DNA of 39,348 nt from Chloroflexota bacterium. GTDB taxonomy: Bacteria > Chloroflexota > Limnocylindria > Limnocylindrales > CSP1-4. The position numbers and the translations under genes were made by a program. Each line of letters starts with the position of its first letter. Position 1 is the stretch's first letter. The stretch lies in contig JAJYLZ010000032.1 in the NCBI GenBank assembly GCA_021787395.1, positions 1 to 39,348 on the forward strand, given 5' to 3'. Shown here piece after piece: positions 8,528 through 17,213 of the stretch. The notes under the pieces are model-generated. The model did no database searches. It saw nothing but the letters and a program-made list of their open reading frames with translations, and had not been told where the DNA came from.

Positions 8528-10621
8528 TCAGCCGTGGCGGTGGACGGGCTCGCCGGCCACCGGCCCGCGGGCCCCAACCCGCCCCCGCAGGCCCTCGCGG
8601 ACGACTCGCCGGCCGACCGCCGCCACGTTGTCCACGGTGAATCCGAACGCCTTGAGCAGGGTGCCGGCCGGGGCGCTGGCGCCGAACCGGTCGAGGCCGA
8701 GGATGGCGCCCTCGTCGCCCGCGTAGCGCTCCCAACCGAACGAGACGCCGGCCTCGACCGCAACGCGCCTGCGGACGGCGGCGGGCAGGACCGACTCGCG
8801 GTAGGCGGCGTCCTGGGCGTCGAAGCGCTCCCAGCAGGGGACGCTGACCACCCGCGTCGGGATGCCGTCGGCCTCCAGGGCGTCCGCCGCGGCGGCGCAC
8901 AGCGAGAGCTCCGAGCCGGTGGCGACGAGGATGAGCTCGGGCGTGCCGCCCGACGCCTCGCGGAGCACGTAGCCGCCCCGCCGCACGCCGTCGCGGGCTC
9001 GCTCCCTGGTGCCGGGCAGCGTCGGCAGCTTCTGGCGCGTGAAGGCGAGCGCCACGGGCCCAGAGCCCGCGCCCTCGATGCCCGGCCGCTCCACCGCGAG
9101 CGCCCACGCGGCGGCCGCCTCGTTGGCGTCGCCCGGCCGAGCGAACCACAGGTTGGGGATCGCGCGCAGTGCCGCGTAGTGCTCCACCGGCTGGTGCGTC
9201 GGCCCGTCCTCGCCCAGGCCGATCGAGTCGTGCGTCCAGACGTACACGACGTGCAGGCCCGACAGCGCGGCCAGCCGCACCGAGCCCCGCATGTAGTCGC
9301 TGAACGTGAGGAACGTGGCGACGTAGGGCAGGAACCCGCCGTGGAGGGCGATGCCGTTGGCGATGGCGCCCATCGCGTGCTCGCGGACGCCGAAGCGGAG
9401 GTTGCGCCCGGGGTTGTCCGCCTCGAAGCTGTCGAGGCCGTTCGCCTTGACGTCGGTGAGATTGGACTCGGACAGGTCCGCCGATCCCCCGAACAGCTCC
9501 GGCAGCACGGCCGCGAGCGCCCCGATGGCGTCCTGGCTGGCGTTGCGGGTGGCCACCTCGGCGCCCGTCTCCCAGCTGGGCAGGGCCGCGGCCCAGCCGT
9601 CGGGCAGGCGACCGGCCAGCCGGCGGCGCAGCTCGGCGGCCTTGTCCGGGAAGGCGGCGGCGTAGGCGTCCATGCGCGCGTTCCACTCGGAGACGCGAGC
9701 CTCGCCCTCGCCCACCGCGGCGCGGAACAGCGCCGCGGCCTCGTCGGGGACGAAGAACGTCTTGTCGGGGTCCCAGCCGTACGCCTCCTTGGTCAGGCGC
9801 ACCTCGTCGGGGCCCAGCGGCGCGCCGTGGCTCTTCTGGCTGTCCTGCTTGTGGGGGCTGCCGAACCCGATGTGGGTGCGGACGGCGATGATCGAGGGGC
9901 GGGGGTCGGCCTCGGCGGCGTCGATCGCCGCGCTGACGGCCGCCACGTCGTTGCCGTCCTCGACGCGCTGGGTGTGCCAGCCGTAGGCGGCGAACCGGCC
10001 CAGCACGTCCTCACTGAACGCGAGGGCGGTGGGCCCGTCGAGCTGGATGTGGTTGTCGTCGTAGAGCGCGATCAGCTTGCCCAGGCGCAGGTGCCCGGCC
10101 AGCGAGCTCGCCTCGGCGCTGACGCCCTCCTGGAGGTCGCCGTCGGAGCAGATGACGTAGGTGCGGTGGTCCACCACGGTGTGGCCCGGCTCGTTGAACT
10201 CGGCGGCCAGGCGCCGCTCGGCGATGGCCATGCCCACCGCGTTGGAGAGGCCCTGGCCCAGCGGCCCGGTCGTCGCCTCCACGCCGGCGGTCACGCCGTA
10301 CTCGGGGTGGCCGGGCGTGATCGAGCCCCACTGGCGGAAGCGCTTGAGGTCGTCGAGGCTGACGGCGTACCCCGTGAGGTGGAGGAGCGAGTACAGCAGC
10401 ATCGACGCGTGGCCCGCCGACAGCACGAAGCGGTCGCGGTCGGCCCAGTCGGGGTGCGTCGGCGCGTGGCGCAGGTGGCGGGTCCACAGGGCGAAGGCCA
10501 TCGCGGCCGCGCCCATGGGGGCGCCGGGGTGCCCCGAGTTCGCCTGCTGCACGCCGTCGATCGACAGGGTGCGGATCGTGTCCACGGCGAGCCGCTCGAG
10601 GCGGGCGTCCGGCAGGGTCAT
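8528..10621 (-). CDS. tkt: Transketolase
   Basis: Thiamine-diphosphate enzyme that moves two-carbon ketol units between sugar phosphates, linking the pentose phosphate pathway with glycolysis. The 697-residue product is full length. The N-terminal domain shows [17 protein letters not shown] and [18 protein letters not shown]; the ThDP motif is CSDGDLQEG followed by [18 protein letters not shown] (for the GxGxPxK loop) follows. The pyrimidine domain has [34 protein letters not shown] and [14 protein letters not shown], and the C-terminal domain ends with [19 protein letters not shown] precedes the ATG at 10621. It leads the minus-strand pentose phosphate block and is followed closely by rpiB. 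Confidence 0.97.
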   Translation of the reverse strand: MTLPDARLERLAVDTIRTLSIDGVQQANSGHPGAPMGAAAMAFALWTRHLRHAPTHPDWADRDRFVLSAGHASMLLYSLLHLTGYAVSLDDLKRFRQWGSITPGHPEYGVTAGVEATTGPLGQGLSNAVGMAIAERRLAAEFNEPGHTVVDHRTYVICSDGDLQEGVSAEASSLAGHLRLGKLIALYDDNHIQLDGPTALAFSEDVLGRFAAYGWHTQRVEDGNDVAAVSAAIDAAEADPRPSIIAVRTHIGFGSPHKQDSQKSHGAPLGPDEVRLTKEAYGWDPDKTFFVPDEAAALFRAAVGEGEARVSEWNARMDAYAAAFPDKAAELRRRLAGRLPDGWAAALPSWETGAEVATRNASQDAIGALAAVLPELFGGSADLSESNLTDVKANGLDSFEADNPGRNLRFGVREHAMGAIANGIALHGGFLPYVATFLTFSDYMRGSVRLAALSGLHVVYVWTHDSIGLGEDGPTHQPVEHYAALRAIPNLWFARPGDANEAAAAWALAVERPGIEGAGSGPVALAFTRQKLPTLPGTRERARDGVRRGGYVLREASGGTPELILVATGSELSLCAAAADALEADGIPTRVVSVPCWERFDAQDAAYRESVLPAAVRRRVAVEAGVSFGWERYAGDEGAILGLDRFGASAPAGTLLKAFGFTVDNVAAVGRRVVREGLRGRVGARGPVAGEPVHRHG

Positions 10622-10675
10622 CGCGTTCTCCGGTGGGCGTCGAGGAGGGGCCGGCGTGGTTTCGCCGGGAGGCCA

Positions 10676-10681
10676 ATGCTA
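10676..10681 (-). promoter_or_regulatory. Candidate -10 box (TAGCAT) upstream of tkt
   Basis: TAGCAT lies about 55 bases before the tkt ATG in the 189-bp gap after the esterase gene. It has no convincing -35. It would give a leader of about 48 nt containing the GGAGA ribosome site. Confidence 0.35.
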
Positions 10682-10810
10682 CCGCGGGGGCCGCTCGGGC
10701 CCGCCGGCGCGACGCCTCGCGGCCGTCCCCGTCGGCCGGCGCCCGCCGCGGTCCGCCATCCCCGGACGCCGCACCCCAGCGGTTCCGGCGGGTCGTCGGG
10801 GCGCCTCGGC

Positions 10811-12010
10811 TCAGCCGAAGACGCCCAGCCGAGCCTGGTGCTGGGCGAGCGCGGCGAGCATCCGGGGCAGCGACGCGGCGACGACGGGCCACGAGTGCGG
10901 GAGCTGCATCGGGACCGCGACGACGGCCACGCCGGCGCGGCGTGCCGTTGCCAGCATCGCCGTGTACTGGGGCCCGTAGAACGGCTGCGCCGGGTCGGCC
11001 TCGAGGATCAGCAGCGCGGCGTGCCGCTGGGCCGGCGTCAGCCGCGCGACCAGCCCGAGGGGCGAGACCGCGGCCTCGGCCGACGCGCGCCCGCCGAACG
11101 GCATCCAGGCCACGGGCGTCTGGGAGCTCACGATGCCGGCCTGGTAGTAGCCGCTGATGGAGATCGCCGTGGCGAACACGTCCGGGTGCTGCAGCGCCAG
11201 CATGGCCGCGCAGAAGCCGCCCTGCGAGAAGCCCATCACCGCGCGCGCGGCGGCCGTGGGGATGGTCCGGAAGCGCTGGTCGACGGCCTGGACCAGGGTC
11301 GTGGACAGGAAGGTGTCCACCCATTGCCGGCCGTCCACCGAGTCGGCGCACTCGGTGTCGTGGATCGGGCTGTGCGCGGGCTGCACGAACACGTAGATCG
11401 AGGCGGGGAGGGCGCCCGACGAGATCTCGGCGTCGAGCTTGGCCGCGATCCCGATCCAGGTGTTGAACAGGTTGAACGAGAACGGGGCCTCGTACACGAC
11501 GGGGTACGACTGCGTCGAGGTGGCGTAGCCGGCGGGGAGGTAGGCCACCACCTGGACGCGCCGCACGGTGCCCCCCGTCCAGGGCGCCGGAAGCGAGAAC
11601 GTCGTCACCGAGCCGCGGCCCGTCGGCGTCCATGCGGTCCACGGGGCTCCGGCTCCGGCGGCGGTCGTCGCGGACGCCGGGCCGGCCGGCGGGGCCGCCG
11701 GTGCTGACGACGGCGCGGGCGCTCCCGCGGGACCGCTGGCGGCGCCTGTCGTGGCGGCGGCCGTCCCCGCCCGCGAGCCCGAACCCGCGGCCGCGCTCGC
11801 CGCGACGATGCCGCCGGCCGCCGCCGCGGGATGCTGGTCCGCCGATGGCGAAGTCGGCCCGGCGACGGCCAGCCCGCCGATCGCCGCGGCCAGGAGGAGG
11901 GCGCCCAGGGCCGCCAGCGGGCGCAGTCCCCGGCGACGGCCGCCGCGCCCGCGACCCGGCGCTGCCGGATCGGGGGAGTCGGCATCGGGCGGGGGGACGG
12001 GCGCGTGCAT
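10811..12010 (-). CDS. Membrane-anchored esterase (esterase D/antigen 85-like), paralogue 1
   Basis: A 399-residue extracytoplasmic esterase of the PF00756 (esterase D / mycolyltransferase-like) family. Residues 1-28 are charged, about 29-50 form one membrane anchor (PLAALGALLLAAAIGGLAVAG), and then comes a roughly 80-residue Ala/Gly/Pro/Thr linker. The catalytic domain has VVAYLPAGYATS, YPVVYEAPF, GFSQGGFCAAML (Ser nucleophile), ILEADPAQPFYG (acid) and LPHSWPVV (His). AGGAG lies upstream of the ATG at 12010. It is clearly a paralogue of the esterase at 15371-17005: the domains share order, spacing and the end LAQHQ-x-x-LGVF. It is divergent from the GT2 gene. The substrate is unknown; an envelope lipid or aminoacyl ester is plausible from context only. 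Confidence 0.88.
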   Translation of the reverse strand: MHAPVPPPDADSPDPAAPGRGRGGRRRGLRPLAALGALLLAAAIGGLAVAGPTSPSADQHPAAAAGGIVAASAAAGSGSRAGTAAATTGAASGPAGAPAPSSAPAAPPAGPASATTAAGAGAPWTAWTPTGRGSVTTFSLPAPWTGGTVRRVQVVAYLPAGYATSTQSYPVVYEAPFSFNLFNTWIGIAAKLDAEISSGALPASIYVFVQPAHSPIHDTECADSVDGRQWVDTFLSTTLVQAVDQRFRTIPTAAARAVMGFSQGGFCAAMLALQHPDVFATAISISGYYQAGIVSSQTPVAWMPFGGRASAEAAVSPLGLVARLTPAQRHAALLILEADPAQPFYGPQYTAMLATARRAGVAVVAVPMQLPHSWPVVAASLPRMLAALAQHQARLGVFG

Positions 12011-12089
12011 CGGTTGCTCCTCGGCGTGCCGCGGCCGGCGGGGCGCCGGCCGGCGGCAGGCTGGGACGGTGCCACACGTCCGCCGGGCC

Positions 12090-12121
12090 CTCAACCTCCC
12101 TTCGGATGACGTTCGGTTGAG
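12090..12121. promoter_or_regulatory. Inverted repeat CTCAACC-N18-GGTTGAG between divergent genes
   Basis: Perfect 7-bp arms (12090-12096 and 12115-12121) sit between the divergently read esterase and GT2 genes, about 80 bp before the esterase ATG and 50 bp before the GT2 ATG. The location suits an operator controlling both. A related CTCAAC appears at the -35 of the second esterase (17104-17109). Confidence 0.35.
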
Positions 12122-12160
12122 ACTTGTCCACCGCGGCCCTGCGGTTCGGCGGCGTGGCCG

Positions 12161-12166
12161 TATCCT
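12161..12166 (+). promoter_or_regulatory. Leaderless -10 box (TATCCT) of GT2 gene
   Basis: TATCCT, six bases (CGCGCC), then ATG at 12173. No ribosome binding site is present. The hexamer and spacing are identical in kind to those at the LCP and PfkB genes. Confidence 0.6.
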
Positions 12167-12172
12167 CGCGCC

Positions 12173-13678
12173 ATGCCGAGCCCCGCCGCTGCCGCCCCCG
12201 TCCGGCCGGCGCCCGCGTCTTGGTCCGCGTCGGGGTCGGCGTCGGCGCCGCTCGTCCGGCGGCAGGCGATCCTCCTCCCGCTGGCGGCGGTCGCCGTCGG
12301 CTACGCGGGGCCGGGCTCGCGTCGCGCTGCGCTCCTCGCGGGTGCGCTTGCGGCCGCGGTGCCCGCGGGCGCGGCCCTGCTGGCTCGGCTCGGCCGGAGC
12401 GCGGCTGGGCCGGCGCCGGGGGGGCCGCCCACGGGGGCTCCTCCCGAGGCGACCTCGGTCACGCTGCTCGTGCCCGCGCGCGACGAGGCGCCGGTGATCG
12501 GCCGGCTGGTCGCGGACGCGGCGGCGGTCCGCTCGGCGCCGATGGCCCTCATCGTGGTGGACGACGCATCGTCGGACGGCACCGGCGACCTCGCGGCCGC
12601 CGCGATCGAGCGGCACCGGCTCGGCGGGGAGGCGTCGGTGGTCCGGGTTGCGTCACCGTCCGGATCCAAGGCCTCGGCCCTCCGCTGCGCGCCCGTGGCG
12701 CCGGGCGTGGTCGTCGTGCTGGACGCGGACGCGAGGCTGACGCCGGGCTTCGTGGACCGGGTGCGATCGGCGGTCGGCCCCGACGGGGTGGCCCAGGCGC
12801 GGCGCCGGATGCTCCGGCCCGCCGGCCGGGGGCGGAGGGCCTGGTGGCCGCGGGCGCTCGCGCTCGCCCAGGACGGGGAGCAGGCCGTGGACGACCGGAT
12901 CGCGCGCGCCCGGCTCGCGCTGGGCGGCGCCGCCGAGTTCCGCGGCGACGGCATGGTCATCGGGACGAGCGTCCTCGGCGCCCTCGGCGGGTGGCCGACC
13001 GACGCGCTGTGCGAGGACCTGGAGCTGGCGACGCGCTGGTACCTCCACAGCGGCCGGGGCGTGCCCCGCCCGCCCGACCTCGAGATCTGGGAGCAGCCGG
13101 TCCTGTCGGTGCGCTCCCTCCTGGCCCAGCGGCTGCGCTGGGCCGAGGGCTCGATCCGGCGCGACCTGCGGCTGGTCGCCCCGGCCGCGCTCGACCCCCG
13201 CGTGCCGCGCAGGAGGCGCGCCGAGCTCGTGGGCTACGCATCGCAGGCGCTGCTGCCGTGGGCCTCGCTGGGCCTCGCCCTGCGTGCGCTCGGCGAGCCG
13301 ACCCTGCTCCCGGGCGGCAGCCGGGGCCGAGTCGGCCGCGATGGAACGGCCTCCCCGTCCGCCGCTGCGGCGCGCCGGCTGCTGGCGCTGCTCGCCGTCG
13401 GCTATGGCTCCGGCGCCGTGATCCTCGCCTGGGCCGCCCTCGGGGACGGCCTGCCCGCCCGCGGTTCGGCCGCCACCGGGCGCCACGGCTTCTCGCCCCT
13501 GTCGCGCCTCGTGCGGGCGTTCTCGGTCGGGGCCTTCACCGGCCTGTGGCCGCTGGTGCTGCCGGCGGCCTGGATCCGCGTGGCACGGCAGCCGGGCGCG
13601 CCGCAGTTCGTTCGGACGCCACACGCGTCGCCGGACGCGTTCAGCGAGCCGGAGCCACCCCGGCCACCACGGACTTGA
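12173..13678 (+). CDS. Membrane GT2-family glycosyltransferase
   Basis: A 501-residue processive-type family 2 glycosyltransferase. About 30 polar residues are followed by two hydrophobic segments (about 31-73) and the catalytic domain: VTLLVPARDEAPVIG near residue 98, IVVDDASSDGTGD (nucleotide-binding Asp), VVLDADARL (the DxD metal motif), LCEDLELATR (general base ED), and QRLRWAEGSIRRD (QxxRW). C-terminal hydrophobic segments follow (about residues 355-490). These residues mark an inverting, nucleotide-sugar-using enzyme working at the cytoplasmic membrane face. The acceptor is unknown (lipid, or a surface polysaccharide). Its 3' end overlaps the convergent MprF-like gene by 38 bp, and it is divergent from esterase 1. 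Confidence 0.9.
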   Translation: MPSPAAAAPVRPAPASWSASGSASAPLVRRQAILLPLAAVAVGYAGPGSRRAALLAGALAAAVPAGAALLARLGRSAAGPAPGGPPTGAPPEATSVTLLVPARDEAPVIGRLVADAAAVRSAPMALIVVDDASSDGTGDLAAAAIERHRLGGEASVVRVASPSGSKASALRCAPVAPGVVVVLDADARLTPGFVDRVRSAVGPDGVAQARRRMLRPAGRGRRAWWPRALALAQDGEQAVDDRIARARLALGGAAEFRGDGMVIGTSVLGALGGWPTDALCEDLELATRWYLHSGRGVPRPPDLEIWEQPVLSVRSLLAQRLRWAEGSIRRDLRLVAPAALDPRVPRRRRAELVGYASQALLPWASLGLALRALGEPTLLPGGSRGRVGRDGTASPSAAAARRLLALLAVGYGSGAVILAWAALGDGLPARGSAATGRHGFSPLSRLVRAFSVGAFTGLWPLVLPAAWIRVARQPGAPQFVRTPHASPDAFSEPEPPRPPRT

Positions 13679-15374
13679 CGACGCGGCCCCAGCTGCCGCC
13701 GAGGTGCAGCCGCAGCAGGGCGACCACCCCGGTGGAGAGCGACGTCGGGCCGGGGACCAGCAGGAACCGGGGCTCCCACTCGGGCGCGAACTTGTTCTTG
13801 AAGAACGCCAGGCCCTCGGTGTTGTAGACGGGCCGGATGAGGTGGGCCGCGCGGGCGAGCCAGCGTTCCGATCGGCTCGGCGAGGCGGGGTCCAGGCCCG
13901 CGAGCGGGGCCAGCCCGAGCGACAGCCGGCTGACGCCCATCGCCGCGAGCCCGGCCACGGCGGCGGCGAGGCTCGCCTCGAGGGCGCCCGGCACGCCGTC
14001 GCGCTCGCGGCGCATCACGTCCAGCATCCAGCCGCCGTCGGCGCCCGTCGGGCGCAGGACGCAGAACGCCGTCGGCGCACCGTCCGCGTCAAGCGCCACC
14101 GCGAGCGCCGAGGGGCTGCCGTCCCCGGGGTCGAACCGGCCGACGGTGAACCCCATCTGCGGTCCCGCGGTCCTGCGCCACGCGGCGTCGAGCGCGACCA
14201 GCCCGGCCACGATCTTCCCGTCCTGCAGGCCGCTGACGCCGTCCGCCGACCACACGGTCGACACGCCCCCCTTGCGCGAGCGCGTGATGGTGTGGCGCAG
14301 GTTGGCCATCCGCGGCGTGTTGAGGTTGAACGCGGTGGGGTCGAGGACCGCCTCCCGTCCGACGGTGACCGACAGCCAGCCGCGGGCGCGGAGCCGTCGG
14401 CTGAGATCGTGCGTGGCCTGGTAGACGGCGGGCACGACGTCCGAGCGTCGGCAGTGCTCCAGCCACGCTTCCAGCACCGCGGCGGCCGCGGCGGGCGGCC
14501 CGGACGGGTCGCCCAGGGCCACGTCCGCACGCCCCACGTGGGCGACCGCGAGGGCGGCCGTGCCCGCCTCGTCGGCCCACGCGGTGCACTCGGGGGCGAG
14601 CTGGTAGGGGTACAGGGCCCCGCTCCCGACCCGCTGGAGCGTGGCGCGCGCACGGGCGAGGACCTCCGGCCGGCGGTCGTCGGGGCGCGGGTCGAGGACG
14701 AGCACGGTGGCCACGACGTAGGCGATGCGGCCGATCACCAGCAGCGTGCCCAGGGTGGCGACCCCCGGCACCGCGATCGGCGTGGCCAGGTCCAGCAGCG
14801 CCCCCACGCCGTCCGCCACGGTCACGATGTCGTCGGCGTCGCTGGCGGCCGCGATGGCCGCCCCGGCCGCCAGCACCAGCGCGGTGCCCAGCAGCGCGAT
14901 GGCGAGGGCGAGCTCGCGGCGCCCGGTCCCGGCGTGGTAGCGGTCGCGCGTGGCGATCAGGACGACGGCGACCGCCACGGCCGCGATGACCGAGACCGGG
15001 TGGTCGAGCGCGGCGCCCTGGACGATCAGCCCGCCGGCGGCCATCGCGAGGGCCATCCAGTAGCCCACCCGCTTGCGGCGGAGCAGGGCGATGCCCACCA
15101 GCAGGAAGGCGGTGCTGGACACCTCCGCGCTGAGCCAGTCCCCCGACACCGGACCGGCCGGCAGCAGCCGCCAGATGCCGAGCGGGTCGCCCCCGAACAC
15201 GGCCACCATGTCGCTAGCGACCGAGCACAGCAGCACGAGGGCGGCGGGGATGAGCGCGATCAGGTCGGCCGTGCGCCAGCGGCGGGCGGCCAGTGCCTCG
15301 AGCGGCCGGCCGGCGTCGCCGTCCGGGGTGGGGACCTGCTCCACGGGCGCGGCGATCGCGGACGGCTCGCTCAC
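13641..15374 (-). CDS. MprF-like aminoacyl-lipid transferase (DUF2156) with membrane domain
   Basis: A 577-residue protein. The first half holds about six to seven hydrophobic segments (about residues 37-245, e.g. LIALIPAALVLLCSVASDMVA). The C-terminal half matches the phosphatidylglycerol lysyltransferase/DUF2156 acyltransferase fold: LAPECTAWAD, VALGDPSGPP, VPAVYQATHDLSRRLRARGW, GREAVLDPTAFNLNTP, LRHTITRSRKGG, GFTVGRFDPGD and KNKFAPEWEPRFLLVP. In known members this domain uses aminoacyl-tRNA to esterify a membrane lipid, altering surface charge. The membrane region is shorter than the MprF flippase. The GTG at 15374 overlaps the stop of esterase 2 (GTGA), so the two are co-translated. The amino acid and the lipid cannot be read from sequence. 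Confidence 0.87.
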   Translation of the reverse strand: MSEPSAIAAPVEQVPTPDGDAGRPLEALAARRWRTADLIALIPAALVLLCSVASDMVAVFGGDPLGIWRLLPAGPVSGDWLSAEVSSTAFLLVGIALLRRKRVGYWMALAMAAGGLIVQGAALDHPVSVIAAVAVAVVLIATRDRYHAGTGRRELALAIALLGTALVLAAGAAIAAASDADDIVTVADGVGALLDLATPIAVPGVATLGTLLVIGRIAYVVATVLVLDPRPDDRRPEVLARARATLQRVGSGALYPYQLAPECTAWADEAGTAALAVAHVGRADVALGDPSGPPAAAAAVLEAWLEHCRRSDVVPAVYQATHDLSRRLRARGWLSVTVGREAVLDPTAFNLNTPRMANLRHTITRSRKGGVSTVWSADGVSGLQDGKIVAGLVALDAAWRRTAGPQMGFTVGRFDPGDGSPSALAVALDADGAPTAFCVLRPTGADGGWMLDVMRRERDGVPGALEASLAAAVAGLAAMGVSRLSLGLAPLAGLDPASPSRSERWLARAAHLIRPVYNTEGLAFFKNKFAPEWEPRFLLVPGPTSLSTGVVALLRLHLGGSWGRVVKSVVAGVAPAR

Positions 15375-17005
15375 GCGAACACCCCCAGCGCGTTCTGGTG
15401 CTGGGCCAGCGCCTCGAGCATCGCGGGCAGCTCGTCGCGGACGGTGGGCCAGCCGTGCCCGGACGGGGACCTGACCGCGAACACCGGCACGCCGGCGGAC
15501 TCCGCCGCCTTGACCATGCTCGTGTACTGGGCACCGTAGAACGGGTCCGACGGGTCGCCCTCGAGGATCAGCAGCACGGAGCGGCGCTGGGCGGGCGACA
15601 GCTGCCCCACGAGCCGGATCGGCGAGTACTGGGCCTCCAGCGACGGGTTGGCGCCGAAGGGCCGGTAGGCGTTCGGGGTCTGGTTCGAGACCACGCCCGC
15701 CTCGTAGTAGCCGCTCAGCGAGATCGCGGTGGAGAACACGTCGGGGTGGCGCAGGACCAGCATCGTGGAGCAGAAGCCGCCCTGCGAGAAGCCGAGCACC
15801 GATCGCGCCGCCGACGTCTTGATGGTGCGGTAGGTCGCGTCCACGTAGGGGACCACGGTGTTGACGAGGTAGGTCTCGAACCACTCGCGCCCGTCGAGCG
15901 AGTTCGCGCACTCGCTGGCCGGATACGGACCGCCCACCTGCGCCACGAAGACCACGATCGAGGCCGGCATCTGGCCGGACGTGATCATCGTGTCCAGCAT
16001 CGTCGTGAGGTTGGCGCCGGTGGTCCACAGCGACGCGTCCCACGGCACCGCGTACACCACGGGGTAGGCGCGGCCCGACGCGGCGTACCCGGGCGGCAGG
16101 TAGACCTGGACCAGGGCTGTGCTCGTCGTCCCGCCCACCCAGGGCGCGGGCTCGGTGAACTTGACCAGCTGCCCCTGCCCGGACGGCGCCCAGGCGCTCC
16201 AGGGCGTCCCGGTCCGCATCACGCTGCTCGCGCCGATGCCGCCCGGGGCCAGCTCGGGCGGGACGAGCAGCTCGGACCCGCCGGTCACGCTGGCGGCGGC
16301 CGGCGCGGCGGTGGTCTCCTGGGTGAGGGCGACCCCCGTCCGGCCGTCCCGCATGTGGGCGTCCGGGCTGTAGTTGACCATGTCGGAGAAGATCGGCAGG
16401 GTCACGGCCATCACCGCGACCACGGCCGCCACCGCCGCCGGCCGGCCGAGCCCCTGGACCCCGCGGCCCCTCCGGGCGACCGCGGCGAGGTCGTGGCCGG
16501 CATCGACGAGCCAGGACCGGACGATCCGCGCCAGCTCGCCGGTCGCCCAGGCGGCCACCGTGAACGCCACCACCAGCGTGGCGACGCTGAGGGCCCACCC
16601 GACCGGGTCGAACGAGCCCGCGGGGCCCTTGGCGCTGATCGCCGAGCGCGTCTCGTCGAGGAAGGTGCGCCCGAACAGCATCAGGCCGGCCACGGACCCG
16701 GCCAGGATCGAGGTGCGGACGGCGTTGGTCAGCAGCGCCCCGGCCGCCGTGGCCACGGCCGCGCCCATGAGGTCTGCGATGAGCCGCGACCGGTCGGGGT
16801 CGAAGCCCATCACCTCCAGCGTGGCGGCCGCGCCGGCCAGCGTGCCCGAGGCGTGCAGGGCGAGGCCGGTGATCGCGGCCGCCGCCACGGCGAGGACGGG
16901 CCTGGCCCACCGCCGCCACGGCGCGGAGGGCACCGGCGAGGACGGCGGGGCACCGTTCGCGGGCGCGCTGAACCGAGGGTCTGGAGACGGGATCTCGAGC
17001 GACAT
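15371..17005 (-). CDS. Polytopic membrane esterase (esterase D-like), paralogue 2
   Basis: A 544-residue protein with about four N-terminal membrane segments (residues 35-215: PVLAVAAAAITGLALHASG; ILAGSVAGLMLFG; LSVATLVVAFTVAAWATG; AVVAVMAVTLPIFSDM) followed by an extracytoplasmic esterase domain. Catalytic signatures are GFSQGGFCSTML (Ser), ILEGDPSDPFYG (Asp) and SPSGHGWPTV (His). The domain parallels esterase 1 throughout. The start is uncertain: ATG 17005 (MSLEIPSPDP) has no ribosome site, while an in-frame ATG at 17086 would overlap the predicted -10 box (17080-17085), so I prefer 17005. Overlap with the MprF-like gene recalls Pseudomonas aeruginosa PA0919-PA0920, where an extracytoplasmic hydrolase removes alanine from alanyl-phosphatidylglycerol made by its operon partner; a similar deacylase role is an inference. 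Confidence 0.87.
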   Translation of the reverse strand: MSLEIPSPDPRFSAPANGAPPSSPVPSAPWRRWARPVLAVAAAAITGLALHASGTLAGAAATLEVMGFDPDRSRLIADLMGAAVATAAGALLTNAVRTSILAGSVAGLMLFGRTFLDETRSAISAKGPAGSFDPVGWALSVATLVVAFTVAAWATGELARIVRSWLVDAGHDLAAVARRGRGVQGLGRPAAVAAVVAVMAVTLPIFSDMVNYSPDAHMRDGRTGVALTQETTAAPAAASVTGGSELLVPPELAPGGIGASSVMRTGTPWSAWAPSGQGQLVKFTEPAPWVGGTTSTALVQVYLPPGYAASGRAYPVVYAVPWDASLWTTGANLTTMLDTMITSGQMPASIVVFVAQVGGPYPASECANSLDGREWFETYLVNTVVPYVDATYRTIKTSAARSVLGFSQGGFCSTMLVLRHPDVFSTAISLSGYYEAGVVSNQTPNAYRPFGANPSLEAQYSPIRLVGQLSPAQRRSVLLILEGDPSDPFYGAQYTSMVKAAESAGVPVFAVRSPSGHGWPTVRDELPAMLEALAQHQNALGVFA

Positions 17006-17079
17006 CTGGCGGCGGGCTCCGCGACCGGCGTCCACTCGGCTGGAACGGACAGCCGAAGGGCAGTGGAACGCCCTCGGGT

Positions 17080-17108
17080 ATTTCATCCAGCCCGGCGGCG
17101 GAACTCAA
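17080..17108 (-). promoter_or_regulatory. Predicted sigma70-type promoter of esterase 2 operon
   Basis: On the minus strand TTGAGT (17108-17103), 17-bp spacer, TGAAAT (17085-17080). Transcription would start near 17073 and give a leader of about 70 nt to the ATG at 17005. The -35 lies in a CTCAACTGAG palindrome. Confidence 0.45.
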
Positions 17109-17201
17109 CTGAGAGGCCCGTGAGGTTCTGTTCATCTTCGGCAACGTCGATTGCGGTCTCGACACCATGCCCGCGCAGCCCTTCGGGCCGAGCCGTCGGC
17201 G

Positions 17202-17207
17202 TATCCT
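17202..17207 (+). promoter_or_regulatory. Leaderless -10 box (TATCCT) of PfkB kinase
   Basis: TATCCT, six bases (CGGCGG), then GTG at 17214. It decides the start: an in-frame ATG at 17151 would lie upstream of this promoter and family similarity begins well after 17214. Confidence 0.58.
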
Positions 17208-17213
17208 CGGCGG

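Noticed and set aside
15371..17086. Start of esterase 2 at ATG 17086
   Set aside because: It would overlap the predicted -10 box (17080-17085), has no ribosome site, and the added 27 residues are Arg-rich and unlike the family.
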